Source: Amycolatopsis albispora (GTDB taxonomy: Bacteria > Actinomycetota > Actinomycetes > Mycobacteriales > Pseudonocardiaceae). Taken from it: a stretch of DNA of 64,000 bases. Positions 35,298 through 45,436 of this stretch are shown piece after piece. The notes under the pieces were generated by a model, which saw only the letters and a list, made by a program, of their open reading frames with translations, ran no database searches and had not been told where the DNA came from. Made by a program: the position numbers and the translations under genes. Where the stretch lies: assembly GCF_003312875.1 (NCBI RefSeq), contig NZ_CP015163.1, positions 3,782,001 through 3,846,000 of the forward strand. Reading direction: 5' to 3'. Numbering within the stretch: position 1 is the stretch's first letter; every line of letters begins with the position of its first letter.

Positions 35298-36494
35298 TCA
35301 GGTGCGTCGGCCTGGGCGCCAGGCTCGGGTCCGGCCTCGCCGGAAGGTGGCCACCACCAGGCCCACCAAGGCCGCCACGCCGACCCCCGCGATCGCGATC
35401 ACGCCCGCCGCCTCGTTCACCGGGGGCCGGGCGGGGGCGGCCGCCGGCACGATGGTGCCCGCGACCGGGGGCGGCGGCGGGCCGCCCGGGGCGACCGCGT
35501 CGGGTGGGATGTCGGCGGAGACCGCGCTGTACGCGTCCACCAGACCCCAGCCCCGCCGCGGGTCGTGCGTGCCACCCGGCGGGCGGTTCGCGGTCAGCGT
35601 CAGCCGGGTGACCACCTGGTCGGGGGTCAGTTCCGGCCGGTAAGCCCGCAGCAACGCCGCCGCGCCCGCCACGTACGCGGCCGCCATCGACGGGTCGGTC
35701 ACCGGCCACCGGTGCGCGAGCTTTCCTTGTCCCCCAGCCGAAACGCTGACCAGCTCGGCCCCCGGCGCGGACAGCGAGAGGTGCCTGCCCGCCTCCCGCT
35801 GCACCGGCTGCATCTGCTCGTTCAGCGACCCCACCGCGAGCACACCCGGCGTCGCCGTCGGATAGGTGACGGCACCGTCCTCCTTCGCCGACGCCGCCGA
35901 GATCACCACCGAACCGCGGCGCCGCGCGTCGTTCACCGCGGCGGTCAGCGCGGGCGAGTCCACCGGCGACGGCACGGCGACCAGGATGACGCCCGCCTTC
36001 GCCTCCACCGCGGTGATGATCGCCGCGGCCAGCGCGTCCGGATCGGCGCCGTCCGCGGCGTTGCCGCCCGGCCGCAGGTACCGCACCGGCAGCACCTTGG
36101 CCCCGGGCGCGACGCCCGCGAAGGTGGTTGACCGGTGCTGCTTCGCCGCGACGATGCCCGCGGCGACCGTGCCGCGCCCGTCGCAGTCCGGCGCCGGAGC
36201 CGTCGCGCCCGCGCCGATGCCGCGCACCGGCATCACCTGGTCGGGCCCGAACTGCGCGTTGGCGGCGTCCACCCCGGTCCCGATCACCGCGACGAGCTGG
36301 CCGGAACCGTCGGTCAGCGGCCACACCCGCGACGCGTCCACCACCCGCTGGCCCCACGGCACCGCACCGGCATAGCTGCCGGACGGGTTCGCACACGTGT
36401 TTTGCGGGGGCGGCGCCGAAGGCTGGGCCGCCGCGCCGGGAACGAGCACCGCCGACGCCACCAGGACGGCCGGCACCGCACTCCACCACCTCAC
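35298..36494 (-). CDS. mycP: Mycosin-like type VII secretion protein, catalytic Asp and His missing
   Basis: 398 residues: signal peptide (VPAVLVASAVLVPGAAA), S8 subtilisin-like domain, Pro-rich linker and C-terminal transmembrane helix (GVIAIAGVGVAALVGLVVA), the mycosin layout. In mycosins the triad lies in VIDTGV, GHGT and GTSxAAP. Here the first reads VIGTGVDA (codon GGG), the second CDGRGTVAAG (codon CGC), while Ser is kept in DPSMAAAYVAG. Without Asp and His it cannot be a normal serine protease. Mycosins are also needed as a structural part of the ESX complex independent of proteolysis, so this copy may serve only that. Start GTG 36494. Confidence 0.9.
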   Translation of the reverse strand: MRWWSAVPAVLVASAVLVPGAAAQPSAPPPQNTCANPSGSYAGAVPWGQRVVDASRVWPLTDGSGQLVAVIGTGVDAANAQFGPDQVMPVRGIGAGATAPAPDCDGRGTVAAGIVAAKQHRSTTFAGVAPGAKVLPVRYLRPGGNAADGADPDALAAAIITAVEAKAGVILVAVPSPVDSPALTAAVNDARRRGSVVISAASAKEDGAVTYPTATPGVLAVGSLNEQMQPVQREAGRHLSLSAPGAELVSVSAGGQGKLAHRWPVTDPSMAAAYVAGAAALLRAYRPELTPDQVVTRLTLTANRPPGGTHDPRRGWGLVDAYSAVSADIPPDAVAPGGPPPPPVAGTIVPAAAPARPPVNEAAGVIAIAGVGVAALVGLVVATFRRGRTRAWRPGRRT

Positions 36495-36545
36495 GCGGCG
36501 ACCCTAAGCCGCGCGACCACCGGGCCGCGCGGGTAATTTTCCCCG

Positions 36546-37424
36546 TTACCCCAGATCCATGCCGAGGTCCAACGCGGGCGCGGAGTGCGTCAGCGCGCCG
36601 ACCGCGAGGTAGTCCACGCCCGACTCCGCGTACTCGCGCGCGTTCTCCAGCCGCAGCCCGCCGGACGACTCCAGCCGCGCCTTCGAGCCCAGCTCGTCAC
36701 GCAGGCGGACGGCTTCCGCGCACCGGGCCGGGGTGAAGTTGTCGAGCAGCACCTCGTCCGCGCCCGCCCGCAACGCTTCTTCGAGCTGCGTCAGGTCGTC
36801 CACTTCGACCTCGCACGCCAGCTCGGCGGCGTGCTCACGCGCCGCCCGCAGCGCCGCGGTCACCGAACCGGCCGCCACCACGTGGTTGTCCTTGATCAGC
36901 ACGGCGTCACCGAGGCCGAAGCGGTGGTTGACCCCGCCGCCGCAGCGCACCGCGTACTTCTCCAGCAATCGCAGCCCCGGCAGGGTTTTGCGGGAATCGC
37001 GGATGGCGCAGCCCGTACCCTCCACTTCGGACACCCAGGCCGCGGTGGTGGTGGCGATGCCGGACAGGTGGCACAGCAGGTTCAGCGCGGTCCGCTCGGC
37101 GGTCAGCAGGCCGCGCACCGGGCCGCGCACCACGAGCGCCGGTTCGCCGGCGGCCAGCCAGCTCCCGTCCACGCGCCGCTCGAGCACCTCGTAGGCATCC
37201 AGCACCCGGTCCAGCACGGCCAGCGCCGGGCCCACACCCGCCAGCGTGCCCGCCACGCGCGGGGTGAACGCCGCCGTGGACACCACGCCGTCGGGCACGG
37301 TCGCCTGCGTGGTCGCGTCGGCGCCGTAACGCAGGTCCTCGGACAGCGCCGTGTCGACCACGCGCAGTACGTCGGTCACGTCGAGGCCGCCCTCGGCCAG
37401 GATTTCGCGGGTCAGCTCGTTCAT
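36546..37424 (-). CDS. nadC: Nicotinate-nucleotide pyrophosphorylase (quinolinate phosphoribosyltransferase)
   Basis: 292 residues. Converts quinolinate and PRPP to nicotinate mononucleotide and CO2. Motifs: ERTALNLLCHLSGIAT, RDSRKTLPGLRLLEKYAV, GGGVNHRFGL, LIKDNHV, EVEVDDL and ESSGGL. Third gene of nadA-nadB-nadC; ATG 37424 overlaps the nadB stop (ATGA). Confidence 0.97.
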   Translation of the reverse strand: MNELTREILAEGGLDVTDVLRVVDTALSEDLRYGADATTQATVPDGVVSTAAFTPRVAGTLAGVGPALAVLDRVLDAYEVLERRVDGSWLAAGEPALVVRGPVRGLLTAERTALNLLCHLSGIATTTAAWVSEVEGTGCAIRDSRKTLPGLRLLEKYAVRCGGGVNHRFGLGDAVLIKDNHVVAAGSVTAALRAAREHAAELACEVEVDDLTQLEEALRAGADEVLLDNFTPARCAEAVRLRDELGSKARLESSGGLRLENAREYAESGVDYLAVGALTHSAPALDLGMDLG

Positions 37425-39067
37425 GCCACCACTTCCTGCAGGATCGGATCGGCCAGCACCGGCTGCCCCGACGGGCTCAACCGGATCAGCTGCCCGCGCT
37501 GCCACGCCGCGTCCCGCTCGGGGAAGTCCAGCCGCACGTGGCAGCCACGCGACTCGGTGCGCCGCGCGGCCGAGGCGACCAGTGCCTGCGCCGCCAGCGT
37601 CAGCGCCGCGTCCTCCACTTCGGACTGAGTCTTAAGTGGACTGTCGCTGGTGGCCAGGTCGAGCACCGAGCCCAGCACCGCGAGCCCGTCGGCGTCGCGG
37701 CCGATCGCGGCGTACCGGCTCATCGCCCGCTGCAGCGCGTCCCGCTCGGCCGCCTCGACGTGACGGCATTCCGGCGCCAGCCCGTGCCGCGGATCGGCGA
37801 GCACCCCCGACGCCAGGTCGGCGGCCGCGGCCTCGGCGACCCGCTCCCCCATCACCAGGCCCTCCAGCAGGCTGTTCGACGCCAGCCGGTTCGCCCCGTG
37901 CAGGCCGGTCCGCGCCACCTCGCCCGCCGCGTACAGCCCGGTCACGCCGGTCCGCCCGGTCGCGTCGGTCACCACACCACCGCAGGCGAAGTGCGCGGCC
38001 GGGGTGACCGGGATCGGCTCGCGCAGCGGGTCGATCCCGGCGGCCAGCGCGGCCCGGTAGACGGTCGGGAAGCGCTTGGCGAACCCGGTGATCCGGGTGG
38101 CGTCGAGGAACACGTGGTCGTCGATGCCGCCCGGCGCCTCGGCCAGCCGCCGGGTGATCGCCGCCGACACCACGTCGCGCGGTGCGAGGTCACCGAGCGG
38201 GTGCACACCGAGCATGACCAGCTCACCGGCCCCGTCGACCAGGCGCGCGCCCTCGCCGCGCACGGCCTCGGTGACCAGCGGGCAGCGCCCGCGCGCGCCC
38301 GGGGTGTAGAGCACGGTCGGGTGGAACTGCACGAACTCCATGTCGGCCGCCAGCGCACCGGCCCGCAGCGCCAGCGCCAGCCCGTCGCCGGTGGCCGGTT
38401 CCGGATTGGAGGTGGCCTGGTACAGCTGGCCCAGCCCGCCGGTCGCGAGCAGCACGGCGGGCGCGCGGACCACGCCGAGCACGCCGTCCGGGTCGAGCAC
38501 CGACACCCCGGCCACCGCGCCGGACGGCGTGCGCAGCGCGTCGACCGCCACATGCCGCTCCAGCACCGGCAGCCGACGGCCGGTGGTCTCCGCGACCAGC
38601 GCGCGTTCCACCTCGGCCCCGGTCGCGTCGCCGCCCGCGTGGATCACGCGGAACGCGGTGTGCCCGCCTTCGCGTGTCCTGGCGAGCCCGCCACCGGCCC
38701 CGGCGTCGAAGCTGGCGCCCAGCTCACGCAGGCGCGCGACCGCGCCCGGCCCGCCGTCGAGGATCGACTGCACCACGGCCTCGTCGCAGAGCCCGGCACC
38801 GGCGGTGAGCGTGTCGTCCACGTGCCGCGCGACCGAATCGCCGTCGTCGTGCTCGCCGGGCAGCACCACCGCCACGCCGCCCTGGGCCCAGCGGGTGTTG
38901 CCGTCCTCGATCGCGGCCTTGGTGACCACCAGCGCGCGCAGCCCGAGCGCCCGCGCGCGCAGCGCCGCGGTCAGCCCGGCGACGCCGCTGCCGATCACCA
39001 CCAGATCGGCGGCCGCCTCCCAGCGAGGCGTGGTTTTCGCCTCACGGGCAGTAACCGGGGTGCTCAT
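37421..39067 (-). CDS. nadB: L-aspartate oxidase
   Basis: 548 residues. FAD-dependent oxidation of L-aspartate to iminoaspartate, which NadA condenses to quinolinate. GxGxxG in [45 protein letters not shown] and [15 protein letters not shown] are all present; the C-terminal flavoprotein domain is complete. ATG 39067 overlaps the nadA stop (ATGA). Confidence 0.97.
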   Translation of the reverse strand: MSTPVTAREAKTTPRWEAAADLVVIGSGVAGLTAALRARALGLRALVVTKAAIEDGNTRWAQGGVAVVLPGEHDDGDSVARHVDDTLTAGAGLCDEAVVQSILDGGPGAVARLRELGASFDAGAGGGLARTREGGHTAFRVIHAGGDATGAEVERALVAETTGRRLPVLERHVAVDALRTPSGAVAGVSVLDPDGVLGVVRAPAVLLATGGLGQLYQATSNPEPATGDGLALALRAGALAADMEFVQFHPTVLYTPGARGRCPLVTEAVRGEGARLVDGAGELVMLGVHPLGDLAPRDVVSAAITRRLAEAPGGIDDHVFLDATRITGFAKRFPTVYRAALAAGIDPLREPIPVTPAAHFACGGVVTDATGRTGVTGLYAAGEVARTGLHGANRLASNSLLEGLVMGERVAEAAAADLASGVLADPRHGLAPECRHVEAAERDALQRAMSRYAAIGRDADGLAVLGSVLDLATSDSPLKTQSEVEDAALTLAAQALVASAARRTESRGCHVRLDFPERDAAWQRGQLIRLSPSGQPVLADPILQEVVA

Positions 39068-40098
39068 TCCCCGCCGCCGGGCTGCCCGATCTCGATCATC
39101 CGCCGCACCGAGGCGCGGGCCCGCGAAGCGGTCTCCGGGTCGACGTCGACCTCGTCGAGGCCCTCGCGCAGGCAGCGCAGCAGGGCGGCCGGAGTGATCA
39201 TCTTCATGAACCGGCACGAGGCGCGGTCGTTCACCGCGCGGAAGTCGATGCCCGGCGCGGCCTTGCGCAGCTGGTGCAGCATGCCGATCTCGGTGGCCAC
39301 CAGCACCGAGCCCGCCTTGGTCGCCTTGGCCTCGTGCACCATGTCGCCGGTGGACAGGATCTTGACCCGGTCCGCGGCCACCGCGCCCTCGCCCGCCAGG
39401 TAGAGCGCCGAGGTGGCGCAGCCGCATTCGGGGTGGATGAACAGGTCGGCGTCCGGGTTCGCGGCCGCCCGCTCGGCCAGCTCCGGGCCGTTGATCCCGG
39501 CGTGCACGTGGCACTCCCCGGCCCAGATGTGCAGGTTCTCGCGGCCGGTCACGCGCTTGACGTGGGCGCCGAGGAACTGGTCCGGCAGGAAGAGAACTTC
39601 CTGGTCAGCGGGGATGGAGGCAACCACGTCGACGGCGTTCGACGAGGTGCAGCAGATGTCTGTCTCGGCCTTGACCTCGGCCGTGGTGTTCACGTACGAC
39701 ACCACGACCGCGCCGGGGTGCTCGGCCTTCCACGCCCGCAACTGCTCACCGGTGATCGAGTCCGCCAGCGAGCAGCCCGCCCGCGCGTCCGGGATCAGCA
39801 CGGTCTTCTCCGGGGCCAGGATCTTGGCCGTCTCGGCCATGAAGTGGACCCCGCAGAAGACGATGGTCGAGGCGTCGCTGCCGGCCGCGATCCGGCTCAG
39901 CGCGAGCGAGTCGCCGGTGTGGTGCGCGACGTCCTGGATCGCCGGGACCTGGTAGTTGTGCGCGAGCAACACGGCGTCGCGCTCCTCGGCGAGCCGTCGC
40001 ACCTCCTCCGCCCACTGCTCGTCCGGTGCCACCCCGTCGAACGGGATGAGATCGGCTTCGGCGAGTTCGCTCGCCCTCAGGGTCGACGTGCCGGCCAT
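39064..40098 (-). CDS. nadA: Quinolinate synthase
   Basis: 344 residues, [4Fe-4S] enzyme that condenses iminoaspartate with dihydroxyacetone phosphate. Cluster cysteines lie in FCGVHFMAE, in the ICCTSSNAV block and [11 protein letters not shown]. First gene of the nad operon, divergent from nrtR across 48 bp containing a palindromic operator. GAGGGCC precedes the ATG at 40098. Confidence 0.97.
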   Translation of the reverse strand: MAGTSTLRASELAEADLIPFDGVAPDEQWAEEVRRLAEERDAVLLAHNYQVPAIQDVAHHTGDSLALSRIAAGSDASTIVFCGVHFMAETAKILAPEKTVLIPDARAGCSLADSITGEQLRAWKAEHPGAVVVSYVNTTAEVKAETDICCTSSNAVDVVASIPADQEVLFLPDQFLGAHVKRVTGRENLHIWAGECHVHAGINGPELAERAAANPDADLFIHPECGCATSALYLAGEGAVAADRVKILSTGDMVHEAKATKAGSVLVATEIGMLHQLRKAAPGIDFRAVNDRASCRFMKMITPAALLRCLREGLDEVDVDPETASRARASVRRMIEIGQPGGGE

Positions 40099-40121
40099 GG
40101 TGGCCCTCCTAGCCTGACGCG

Positions 40122-40146
40122 GGTTTTCGCCTTACAATCGAAAACC
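40122..40146. promoter_or_regulatory. NrtR operator overlapping the nrtR -10 box
   Basis: Perfect dyad GGTTTTCG (40122-40129) and CGAAAACC (40139-40146) with 9-bp spacer CCTTACAAT. The spacer holds the -10 box TACAAT (40133-40138) for nrtR, whose GTG begins at 40147, so nrtR mRNA should be leaderless. A repressor on this site would block nrtR and probably nadABC. Confidence 0.72.
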
Positions 40147-40848
40147 GTGCGAAGCCATATTAACAGCAGCGCCCCCCTGGCACACGAGGTTCTGGCCGCG
40201 GTACTGCAAGTGCGATCGGACACACTCCAGGTGCTGCTGTGGCGCCGCGCGCTCGATCCGCACATCGGCCGCTGGTCGCTGCCGGGCGGCAGGCTGCGGC
40301 CCGACGAGGACGTGGAGACCTCCATCCGGCGCCAGCTCGCCGAGAAGGTGGACATCAAGAAGCTCAAGCACGTGGAGCAACTCGCCGTGTTCAGCACGCC
40401 GGACCGGGTGCCCGGACCGCGGGTGGTGGCCACCGCCTTCCTCGGGCTGGTGCCGTCGGACGTGGACCCGGAGGTGCCGGAGGACACCTCGTGGCACCGC
40501 GTCGACGACCTCCCCCGCACCGCCTTCGACCACGCCGAGATCGTGCTGCGCGCCCGCGACCGGCTGCGGTCCAAGCTGAGCTACACCAATCTCGGCTTCG
40601 CGCTCGCGCCGGACGTGTTCACCATCTCCGAGCTGCGCGGGCTGTACTCCGCCGCGCTGGGCTACCGGATCGCGGCGACCAACCTGCAGCGCGTGCTGGC
40701 GCGCCGCGGCCTGCTCGAGCCGACCGGGCAGACCGCGCCACCCGGTCGCAGCGGCGGACGTCCGGCGGCGCTGTTCTCCTTCGCGTGCAAGGGAATCCAG
40801 GTCACCGACCCGTTCGCCGTGCTCCGTCCCCCGCCCGCTGCGCGATAA
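40147..40848 (+). CDS. nrtR: Nudix-type NAD-metabolism repressor
   Basis: 233 residues. N-terminal Nudix-fold domain (LWRRALDPHIGRWSLPGGRL) in which the Nudix box is degenerate: RRQLAEKVD replaces REUxEExGU, so hydrolysis is unlikely and ligand sensing (ADP-ribose family) expected. C-terminal winged HTH of about 90 residues (LGYRIAATNLQRVLARRGLLEP). Divergent from nadABC with the operator between. Start GTG 40147, leaderless. Confidence 0.9.
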   Translation: MRSHINSSAPLAHEVLAAVLQVRSDTLQVLLWRRALDPHIGRWSLPGGRLRPDEDVETSIRRQLAEKVDIKKLKHVEQLAVFSTPDRVPGPRVVATAFLGLVPSDVDPEVPEDTSWHRVDDLPRTAFDHAEIVLRARDRLRSKLSYTNLGFALAPDVFTISELRGLYSAALGYRIAATNLQRVLARRGLLEPTGQTAPPGRSGGRPAALFSFACKGIQVTDPFAVLRPPPAAR

Positions 40849-40936
40849 CTGGTCACCCAGCGCACGTTTTCCGTTGCCCGGCACGGCATTCGAGTGAAGA
40901 CCTGCGCGCCGGACGGCTTCGTCGTACCGTGTACCC

Positions 40937-41656
40937 GTGGCTGACGGCGCGGCGGGAGACAGTACGGGAACGACAACTTTGCCGTTGTTCCCGCTGCAGA
41001 GCGTGCTGTTGCCGGGGGCGCACCTGCCGCTGCACATCTTCGAGCCGCGGTACCGGCAGCTCACCGTCGACCTGGTCACCGGCACCGTGCCCGACCAGGA
41101 GTTCGGCGTGATCGCCATGCGCACCTCGCTGACCCGCGAGGTCACCGGCCTGGACCAGGTGCACGCGATCGGCTGCACGACGCGGCTGCGCGAGGCGAAG
41201 CGGCTGCCGGACGGGCGGTTCGACGTGGTCACCACCGGGCGGCAGCGGTTCCGGCTGCTCGACATCGACTGCGAGGCGGCGCCGTACCTGGTCGGCACGA
41301 TCGAGTGGGTGACGGACGCGCCGATGCCGCGCGGCTCGGCGGAGGCCGGGCAGCGGATGGCGGAGGTGGCGCGGGCCGCGCACCGGCGGTACTGCCGCTC
41401 GGCCTGGGAGCACGACGACTGGACCGAGCCGCCGCCGGACACGCCGCTGGCCGACCTCGCCTACCAGCTGGCGGCCGACTGCCTCCTGCCACTGGACGAC
41501 CGGCAGGCCCTGCTGGAACAGACCCAGCCACTGCGACGGCTGCGGGACGTGTGCCGCCTGCTCACCCGGGAGGCGGGCTTCCTGACCGCACTGCGCGCCG
41601 TCCCGGCTCCCCCGGCCGAGCTGACCGCCCTGACGCGTCCAGCCAGCCTGAACTAA
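40937..41656 (+). CDS. LON substrate-binding domain protein
   Basis: 239 residues. N-terminal LON (PUA-like) domain: LPLFPLQSVLLPGAHLPLHIFEPRY and FGVIAM are diagnostic, as is GRQRFRLLDI. No ATPase or protease domain. Role unknown; stand-alone LON-N proteins may bind polypeptides. Start GTG 40937 with TACCGT 6 nt upstream, consistent with a leaderless RNA. Its stop is 6 bp from that of the convergent peptidase gene. Confidence 0.9.
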   Translation: MADGAAGDSTGTTTLPLFPLQSVLLPGAHLPLHIFEPRYRQLTVDLVTGTVPDQEFGVIAMRTSLTREVTGLDQVHAIGCTTRLREAKRLPDGRFDVVTTGRQRFRLLDIDCEAAPYLVGTIEWVTDAPMPRGSAEAGQRMAEVARAAHRRYCRSAWEHDDWTEPPPDTPLADLAYQLAADCLLPLDDRQALLEQTQPLRRLRDVCRLLTREAGFLTALRAVPAPPAELTALTRPASLN

Positions 41657-41662
41657 CCCATG

Positions 41663-42721
41663 TCAAGAGGTCGCGGAAGGGTCGGCGTCGCCGTTGGTGC
41701 GGTTGCCGCCGCCGAACTTGCTCCACACCTTCCCCGCCGCGCCCGAAAGTGCCTCGCCGACGTCGGTGAACACCTTCGCCAGCGGGTCCGTCGAGTTGCT
41801 GAACGAGTCCTTGTACGACTTCGCCGCCGACTTCACGTCGTCCGACCAGGTGCTCGACGGGCTGTCCGCGTCCCGCCGCGGGTACTGCCCGGCCAGGATC
41901 GCCCGGTAGTCCTCCGAGGCGGCCCACTTCTGCAGCTGGGCTGCCCGCACCACGGCCAGCGGGTGCGACATGTGCTCGACGTTGCGCAGCTTGAGCAGGC
42001 TGTCCCGGATGTCGTCGACCGACTCGTACTCCTCGGCCTGCTGCAGGAACGACGGGATGTCGATGCGCGCCGGGTCGATGCCACCGGCCAGCAGCACGTG
42101 CACCCGCAGCGCGGCGGCCGGGTCCTGGCCGCACAGCAGCCCGGCGCGGTCGCACGACAGCTCCGACTTGCGGTACCACTCCTTCAGCGCGGCGATCACC
42201 GCACGCAGGCCGAAGGCGCTGACCGGGGTCCACGACATCGACATCTGCATGTTGATCAGCCGGATCAGCATGGTCCGGTACACCGCGTGCCCGGACAGCA
42301 CGTGCCCCATCTCGTGGCCGATCACGAACCGCAGGCCGTTGGTGTCGAGCAGTTCGACCAGCCCGGTGCTGAGCACGATGAACGGCTCGTCCATGCCGAT
42401 GGTGTACGCGCTGACCGACGGGTCCTGCGCCACGAAGATGTTCGGCACCGGCGAGATGTCCAGCGCCTGCGCGCATTCCAGGCGCAGCTTGTTCAGCTCC
42501 GGGTACTGCTTCTCCCCCACCCGGATCGACGACGCCAGCGCCATCAGCCGCTCGCCGCGCTCGCTGAAGAACCCGGCCACCGCCTTGAGCACCTCGGCGA
42601 ACCCGGGAATGGTGCGCAGCGTGGCCAGCGCGCCGCGGTCGACCGGGTGCTCGTAGGCCCGCGGGCTGATGCCCGGGAAGCGGATGCGCCCGTTCGAGCC
42701 GGAAACTACGTCGTCGGTCAT
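41663..42721 (-). CDS. M48-family metallopeptidase
   Basis: 352 residues. Zinc site HEMGH (FVIGHEMGHVLSGHAV) and a third ligand region CDRAGLLCGQDP. PNIFVAQDPSVSAYTIGMDEPFIVLSTGL is the classical M48 block ahead of it. No signal peptide or strong transmembrane helix at the N-terminus, unlike HtpX; the C-terminal 90 residues are hydrophilic and contain a possible amphipathic part. Probably cytoplasmic or membrane-associated. Confidence 0.9.
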   Translation of the reverse strand: MTDDVVSGSNGRIRFPGISPRAYEHPVDRGALATLRTIPGFAEVLKAVAGFFSERGERLMALASSIRVGEKQYPELNKLRLECAQALDISPVPNIFVAQDPSVSAYTIGMDEPFIVLSTGLVELLDTNGLRFVIGHEMGHVLSGHAVYRTMLIRLINMQMSMSWTPVSAFGLRAVIAALKEWYRKSELSCDRAGLLCGQDPAAALRVHVLLAGGIDPARIDIPSFLQQAEEYESVDDIRDSLLKLRNVEHMSHPLAVVRAAQLQKWAASEDYRAILAGQYPRRDADSPSSTWSDDVKSAAKSYKDSFSNSTDPLAKVFTDVGEALSGAAGKVWSKFGGGNRTNGDADPSATS

Positions 42722-42792
42722 GTGATGCAGGCCTCCCTCAGTTGGGGCCAGCCTACGGAAACCACGCGGACCGCGCTGCCGATCAGGCGAAT

Positions 42793-43383
42793 TCAGCCGA
42801 GCCGGCGACCCAGGTCGTCCCGGCCGTTCCAGCCGGCCAGCAGGCCGTAGGTGGCGGCCACCGCCAGCGGCTGCGCCAGCAGCACCCAGGCCGACTCCAG
42901 CACCGGCGCGGTTTCCAGCACGTCACCCACCCGTGGCGCGGCGCTCACCTCGTAGATCATCCCGGCGAACGTGCCCGGCCCGAGCATCGAGGCCAGCCAC
43001 CAGGCCAGCACCGAGCCGCCGACCGCGGCCAGCAGCACCACCGGGCCGCGGCGCTCGCGCAGCAGCCAGATCACCACGCCGACCACGATGCCGAAGCCGA
43101 AAGCCAGCAGCGCGAACACGGCGAGGTCGTCGAACCGGTGCCAGCTCTCCAGCTGCAGCGGGATCGGCTCCTCGGCCGCGGAGACCACGCGCACCCGCTG
43201 CGGCGGCGCCAGCAGCGCCCACAGCGCGGCCAGCGGGATGCCGGTGAGCATCACCATCGACAGCACGGTCACCGCGGGCAGGATGTCCGCGGCCACCACC
43301 ACCTTCGGCCGCTCACGCGGGATGGCGAAGAAGTGGTGCGCGGGTTCGGCGGGCGGGCGCATCCCGACCGAAGGCTCTGCCAC
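42793..43383 (-). CDS. DUF2567 membrane protein
   Basis: 196 residues with four transmembrane helices and a soluble loop (VSAAEEPIPLQLESWHRFDD), matching the actinobacterial DUF2567 family of unknown function. The longest frame starts at 43401, but the sequence AGGAGGT lies inside its codons 2-4, exactly 8 nt before the GTG at 43383 (VAEPSVGM), which is therefore the true start. Confidence 0.85.
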   Translation of the reverse strand: MAEPSVGMRPPAEPAHHFFAIPRERPKVVVAADILPAVTVLSMVMLTGIPLAALWALLAPPQRVRVVSAAEEPIPLQLESWHRFDDLAVFALLAFGFGIVVGVVIWLLRERRGPVVLLAAVGGSVLAWWLASMLGPGTFAGMIYEVSAAPRVGDVLETAPVLESAWVLLAQPLAVAATYGLLAGWNGRDDLGRRLG

Positions 43384-43415
43384 CGGTGTACCTCCTGACA
43401 TACGAGAGGGAAAGC

Positions 43416-43613
43416 TTAACCGGTGAGTTCGCCGTGCCTGCTGCAGCGCGCCGTCCAGCCGACCGGGGTCACCTGCACCACCATCCGCCGCGCGCAGTAC
43501 GCGCAGAACCGCGGTGGCTCCAGCGCGGTGCGCGGGTTGTCGCAGGCGCGATGATCTCCGTGGTCCGCGGCCAGGCCGAGTCCACAGTGGACGCAGTATT
43601 CCGGTGGGTTCAC
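43416..43613 (-). CDS. bsaP: Biotin synthase auxiliary protein
   Basis: 65 residues with five cysteines arranged CVHC, CAYC plus CSRH, and His residues. It matches the small Cys-rich partner (BsaP) recently found necessary for BioB activity in actinobacteria. GTG 43613 overlaps the bioB stop (GTGA), so the two are made together. Likely binds a metal or Fe-S cluster and supports sulfur insertion by BioB. Confidence 0.85.
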   Translation of the reverse strand: MNPPEYCVHCGLGLAADHGDHRACDNPRTALEPPRFCAYCARRMVVQVTPVGWTARCSRHGELTG

Positions 43614-44629
43614 AACGTGTCGCTCAGCGCCTTCACCGGCATCTTCAGCTCGGTGAGCATGTCCAGGTCGCGGGCGGCCGGGCGGCCGAGATTGGTCAGG
43701 TAGTTGCCGACGATGATCGCGTTGATCCCGCCCAGCATGCCCTGCTTGGTGCCGAGGTCGCCGAAGGTCAGCTCACGGCCGCCGGAGAACCGCAGCAGCG
43801 CCCGCGGCATGGCCAGCCGGAACGCGGCGACCGTCCGCAGCGCGTCCTTGCCCTCGACCACCTCGTAGTGCTCGTACGGGGTGCCGGGCTGCGGGATCAG
43901 GAAGTTCATCGTGCACTCGTCCGGGCCCAGCTCGGCCAGCTGCGCGGCGAACTCGGCGCGCTGCTCGACGGTCTCCCCCATGCCGATGATGCCGCCGCAG
44001 CAGACCTCCATGCCCGCCTCGCGGATCATCAGCAGCGTCTCCCAGCGCTCCTCCCAGGTGTGCGTGGTGACCACCTGGGGGAAGTGCGAGCGCGCGGTCT
44101 CCAGGTTGTGGTTGTAGCGGTGCACGCCCATCTCGACCAGCTCGTCCACCTGCTCCTGCGTGAGCATGCCGAGCGAGCAGGCGATCTGGATGTCGTTGCC
44201 GTCCTCGCGGATGGCCTTGATCCCCTCGCGGACCTGGGACAGCAGGCGCTTGTCGGGGCCACGAACGGCGGCCACGATGCAGAACTCGGTGGCGCCGGTC
44301 TCCTTGGTCTGGCGGGCGGCCTTGACCAGGCCGGGGATGTCCAGCCACGCCGAGCGCACCGGGGTCGGGAACCGGCCGGACTGCGAGCAGAAGTGGCAGT
44401 CCTCCGGGCAGCCGCCGGTCTTCAGGCTGATGATGCCCTCGACCTCCACCTCGGGCCCGCACCAGCGCATGCGCACCTCGTGCGCGAGCGCGAGCAGGTC
44501 CGACAGCCGCTCGTCGGGCAGGCGCAGCACCTCGAGCACCTGCGCCTCGGCCAGCCCCTCGCCCCGCTCGAGAACCTGCTCCCGCGCCGTGGCGAGGACG
44601 TCGGTCGCGCGTTCGGGTGCTGAGGTCAC
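43610..44629 (-). CDS. bioB: Biotin synthase
   Basis: 339 residues. Radical SAM enzyme that inserts sulfur into dethiobiotin. The CxxxCxxC motif is CPEDCHFC, followed by [10 protein letters not shown] and the [2Fe-2S]/Arg region. Start GTG 44629 is set by AAGGAGAACCC before it; the longer frame is not supported. Follows bioD by 73 bp and is coupled to bsaP. Confidence 0.97.
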   Translation of the reverse strand: MTSAPERATDVLATAREQVLERGEGLAEAQVLEVLRLPDERLSDLLALAHEVRMRWCGPEVEVEGIISLKTGGCPEDCHFCSQSGRFPTPVRSAWLDIPGLVKAARQTKETGATEFCIVAAVRGPDKRLLSQVREGIKAIREDGNDIQIACSLGMLTQEQVDELVEMGVHRYNHNLETARSHFPQVVTTHTWEERWETLLMIREAGMEVCCGGIIGMGETVEQRAEFAAQLAELGPDECTMNFLIPQPGTPYEHYEVVEGKDALRTVAAFRLAMPRALLRFSGGRELTFGDLGTKQGMLGGINAIIVGNYLTNLGRPAARDLDMLTELKMPVKALSDTL

Positions 44630-44702
44630 GGGTTCTCCTTCTGGTCCGGGCAGCGTCCGGCACAGTGTGCCCGAACACCCCGCCGCGAAGAAGCGACCCA
44701 AG

Positions 44703-45431
44703 TCACTTCTGGGCGGATTCACCCTTCGCGAAGCACTCGGGGTCGAACTCACCGCCGAACCACGGCGAAAGGCCGCGCCTGGCCTCGGCGAGGAACTCCT
44801 CCGGCCCGGCCTGGCCGATCCCGGCGGACAACGCCCCGAGCAGGGGCGCGCCCGCCGCGACCGGCAGGTCCTCGAGGTTCGACCGGGCGGCGAGGTCCGG
44901 TTCCGGCGGCCAGGCGCCGATCAGCACGCCCGCCACGTTGAGCCCGCGCCGGGTGGCCACCTCGGCGGTCAGCGCGGTCGCGTTCAGCGTGCCGAGGCCC
45001 GCCTCGGCGACCACCAGCACCAGCGAGCCGAGCGACCACGCGACGTCGGCCAGCGTGCCGCCACCCGGATCGAACCGCACCAGCAGCCCACCGGCGCCTT
45101 CGACCAGCACCAGGTCGTGGGACTGGTCCAGCTCGCCGGCGGCGTTCGCGGCCTCGGCCGGGGTCACCGGCGCGATGCCGCTGCGCCGCGCGGCGGCTTC
45201 GGGGGACAGCGGATCGGGGTAGCGCCGCAGCTCGCGCGTGGTGACGTCACCGGCCAGGCGCCGGACGTCGGCCAGATCGCCGGGCTCGCCGTCGGCCACC
45301 CCGGTCTGCGCGGGCTTGAGCACGGCGACCCGCCTGCCGTCCGCCTTGGCCAGCGCGGCGATCGCCGCCGTGACCACGGTCTTGCCGACTCCGGTTCCGG
45401 TACCCGAGATCACCAGCACAGTCACGGCCAT
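44703..45431 (-). CDS. bioD: Dethiobiotin synthetase
   Basis: 242 residues. ATP- and CO2-dependent ring closure of 7,8-diaminopelargonate. P-loop [17 protein letters not shown] and [11 protein letters not shown] are present. ATG 45431 lies 5 bp after the stop of the transporter-carbonic anhydrase gene, so the two form one transcript. Co-substrate CO2 gives a functional reason for that link. Confidence 0.96.
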   Translation of the reverse strand: MAVTVLVISGTGTGVGKTVVTAAIAALAKADGRRVAVLKPAQTGVADGEPGDLADVRRLAGDVTTRELRRYPDPLSPEAAARRSGIAPVTPAEAANAAGELDQSHDLVLVEGAGGLLVRFDPGGGTLADVAWSLGSLVLVVAEAGLGTLNATALTAEVATRRGLNVAGVLIGAWPPEPDLAARSNLEDLPVAAGAPLLGALSAGIGQAGPEEFLAEARRGLSPWFGGEFDPECFAKGESAQK

Positions 45432-45436
45432 CGACC

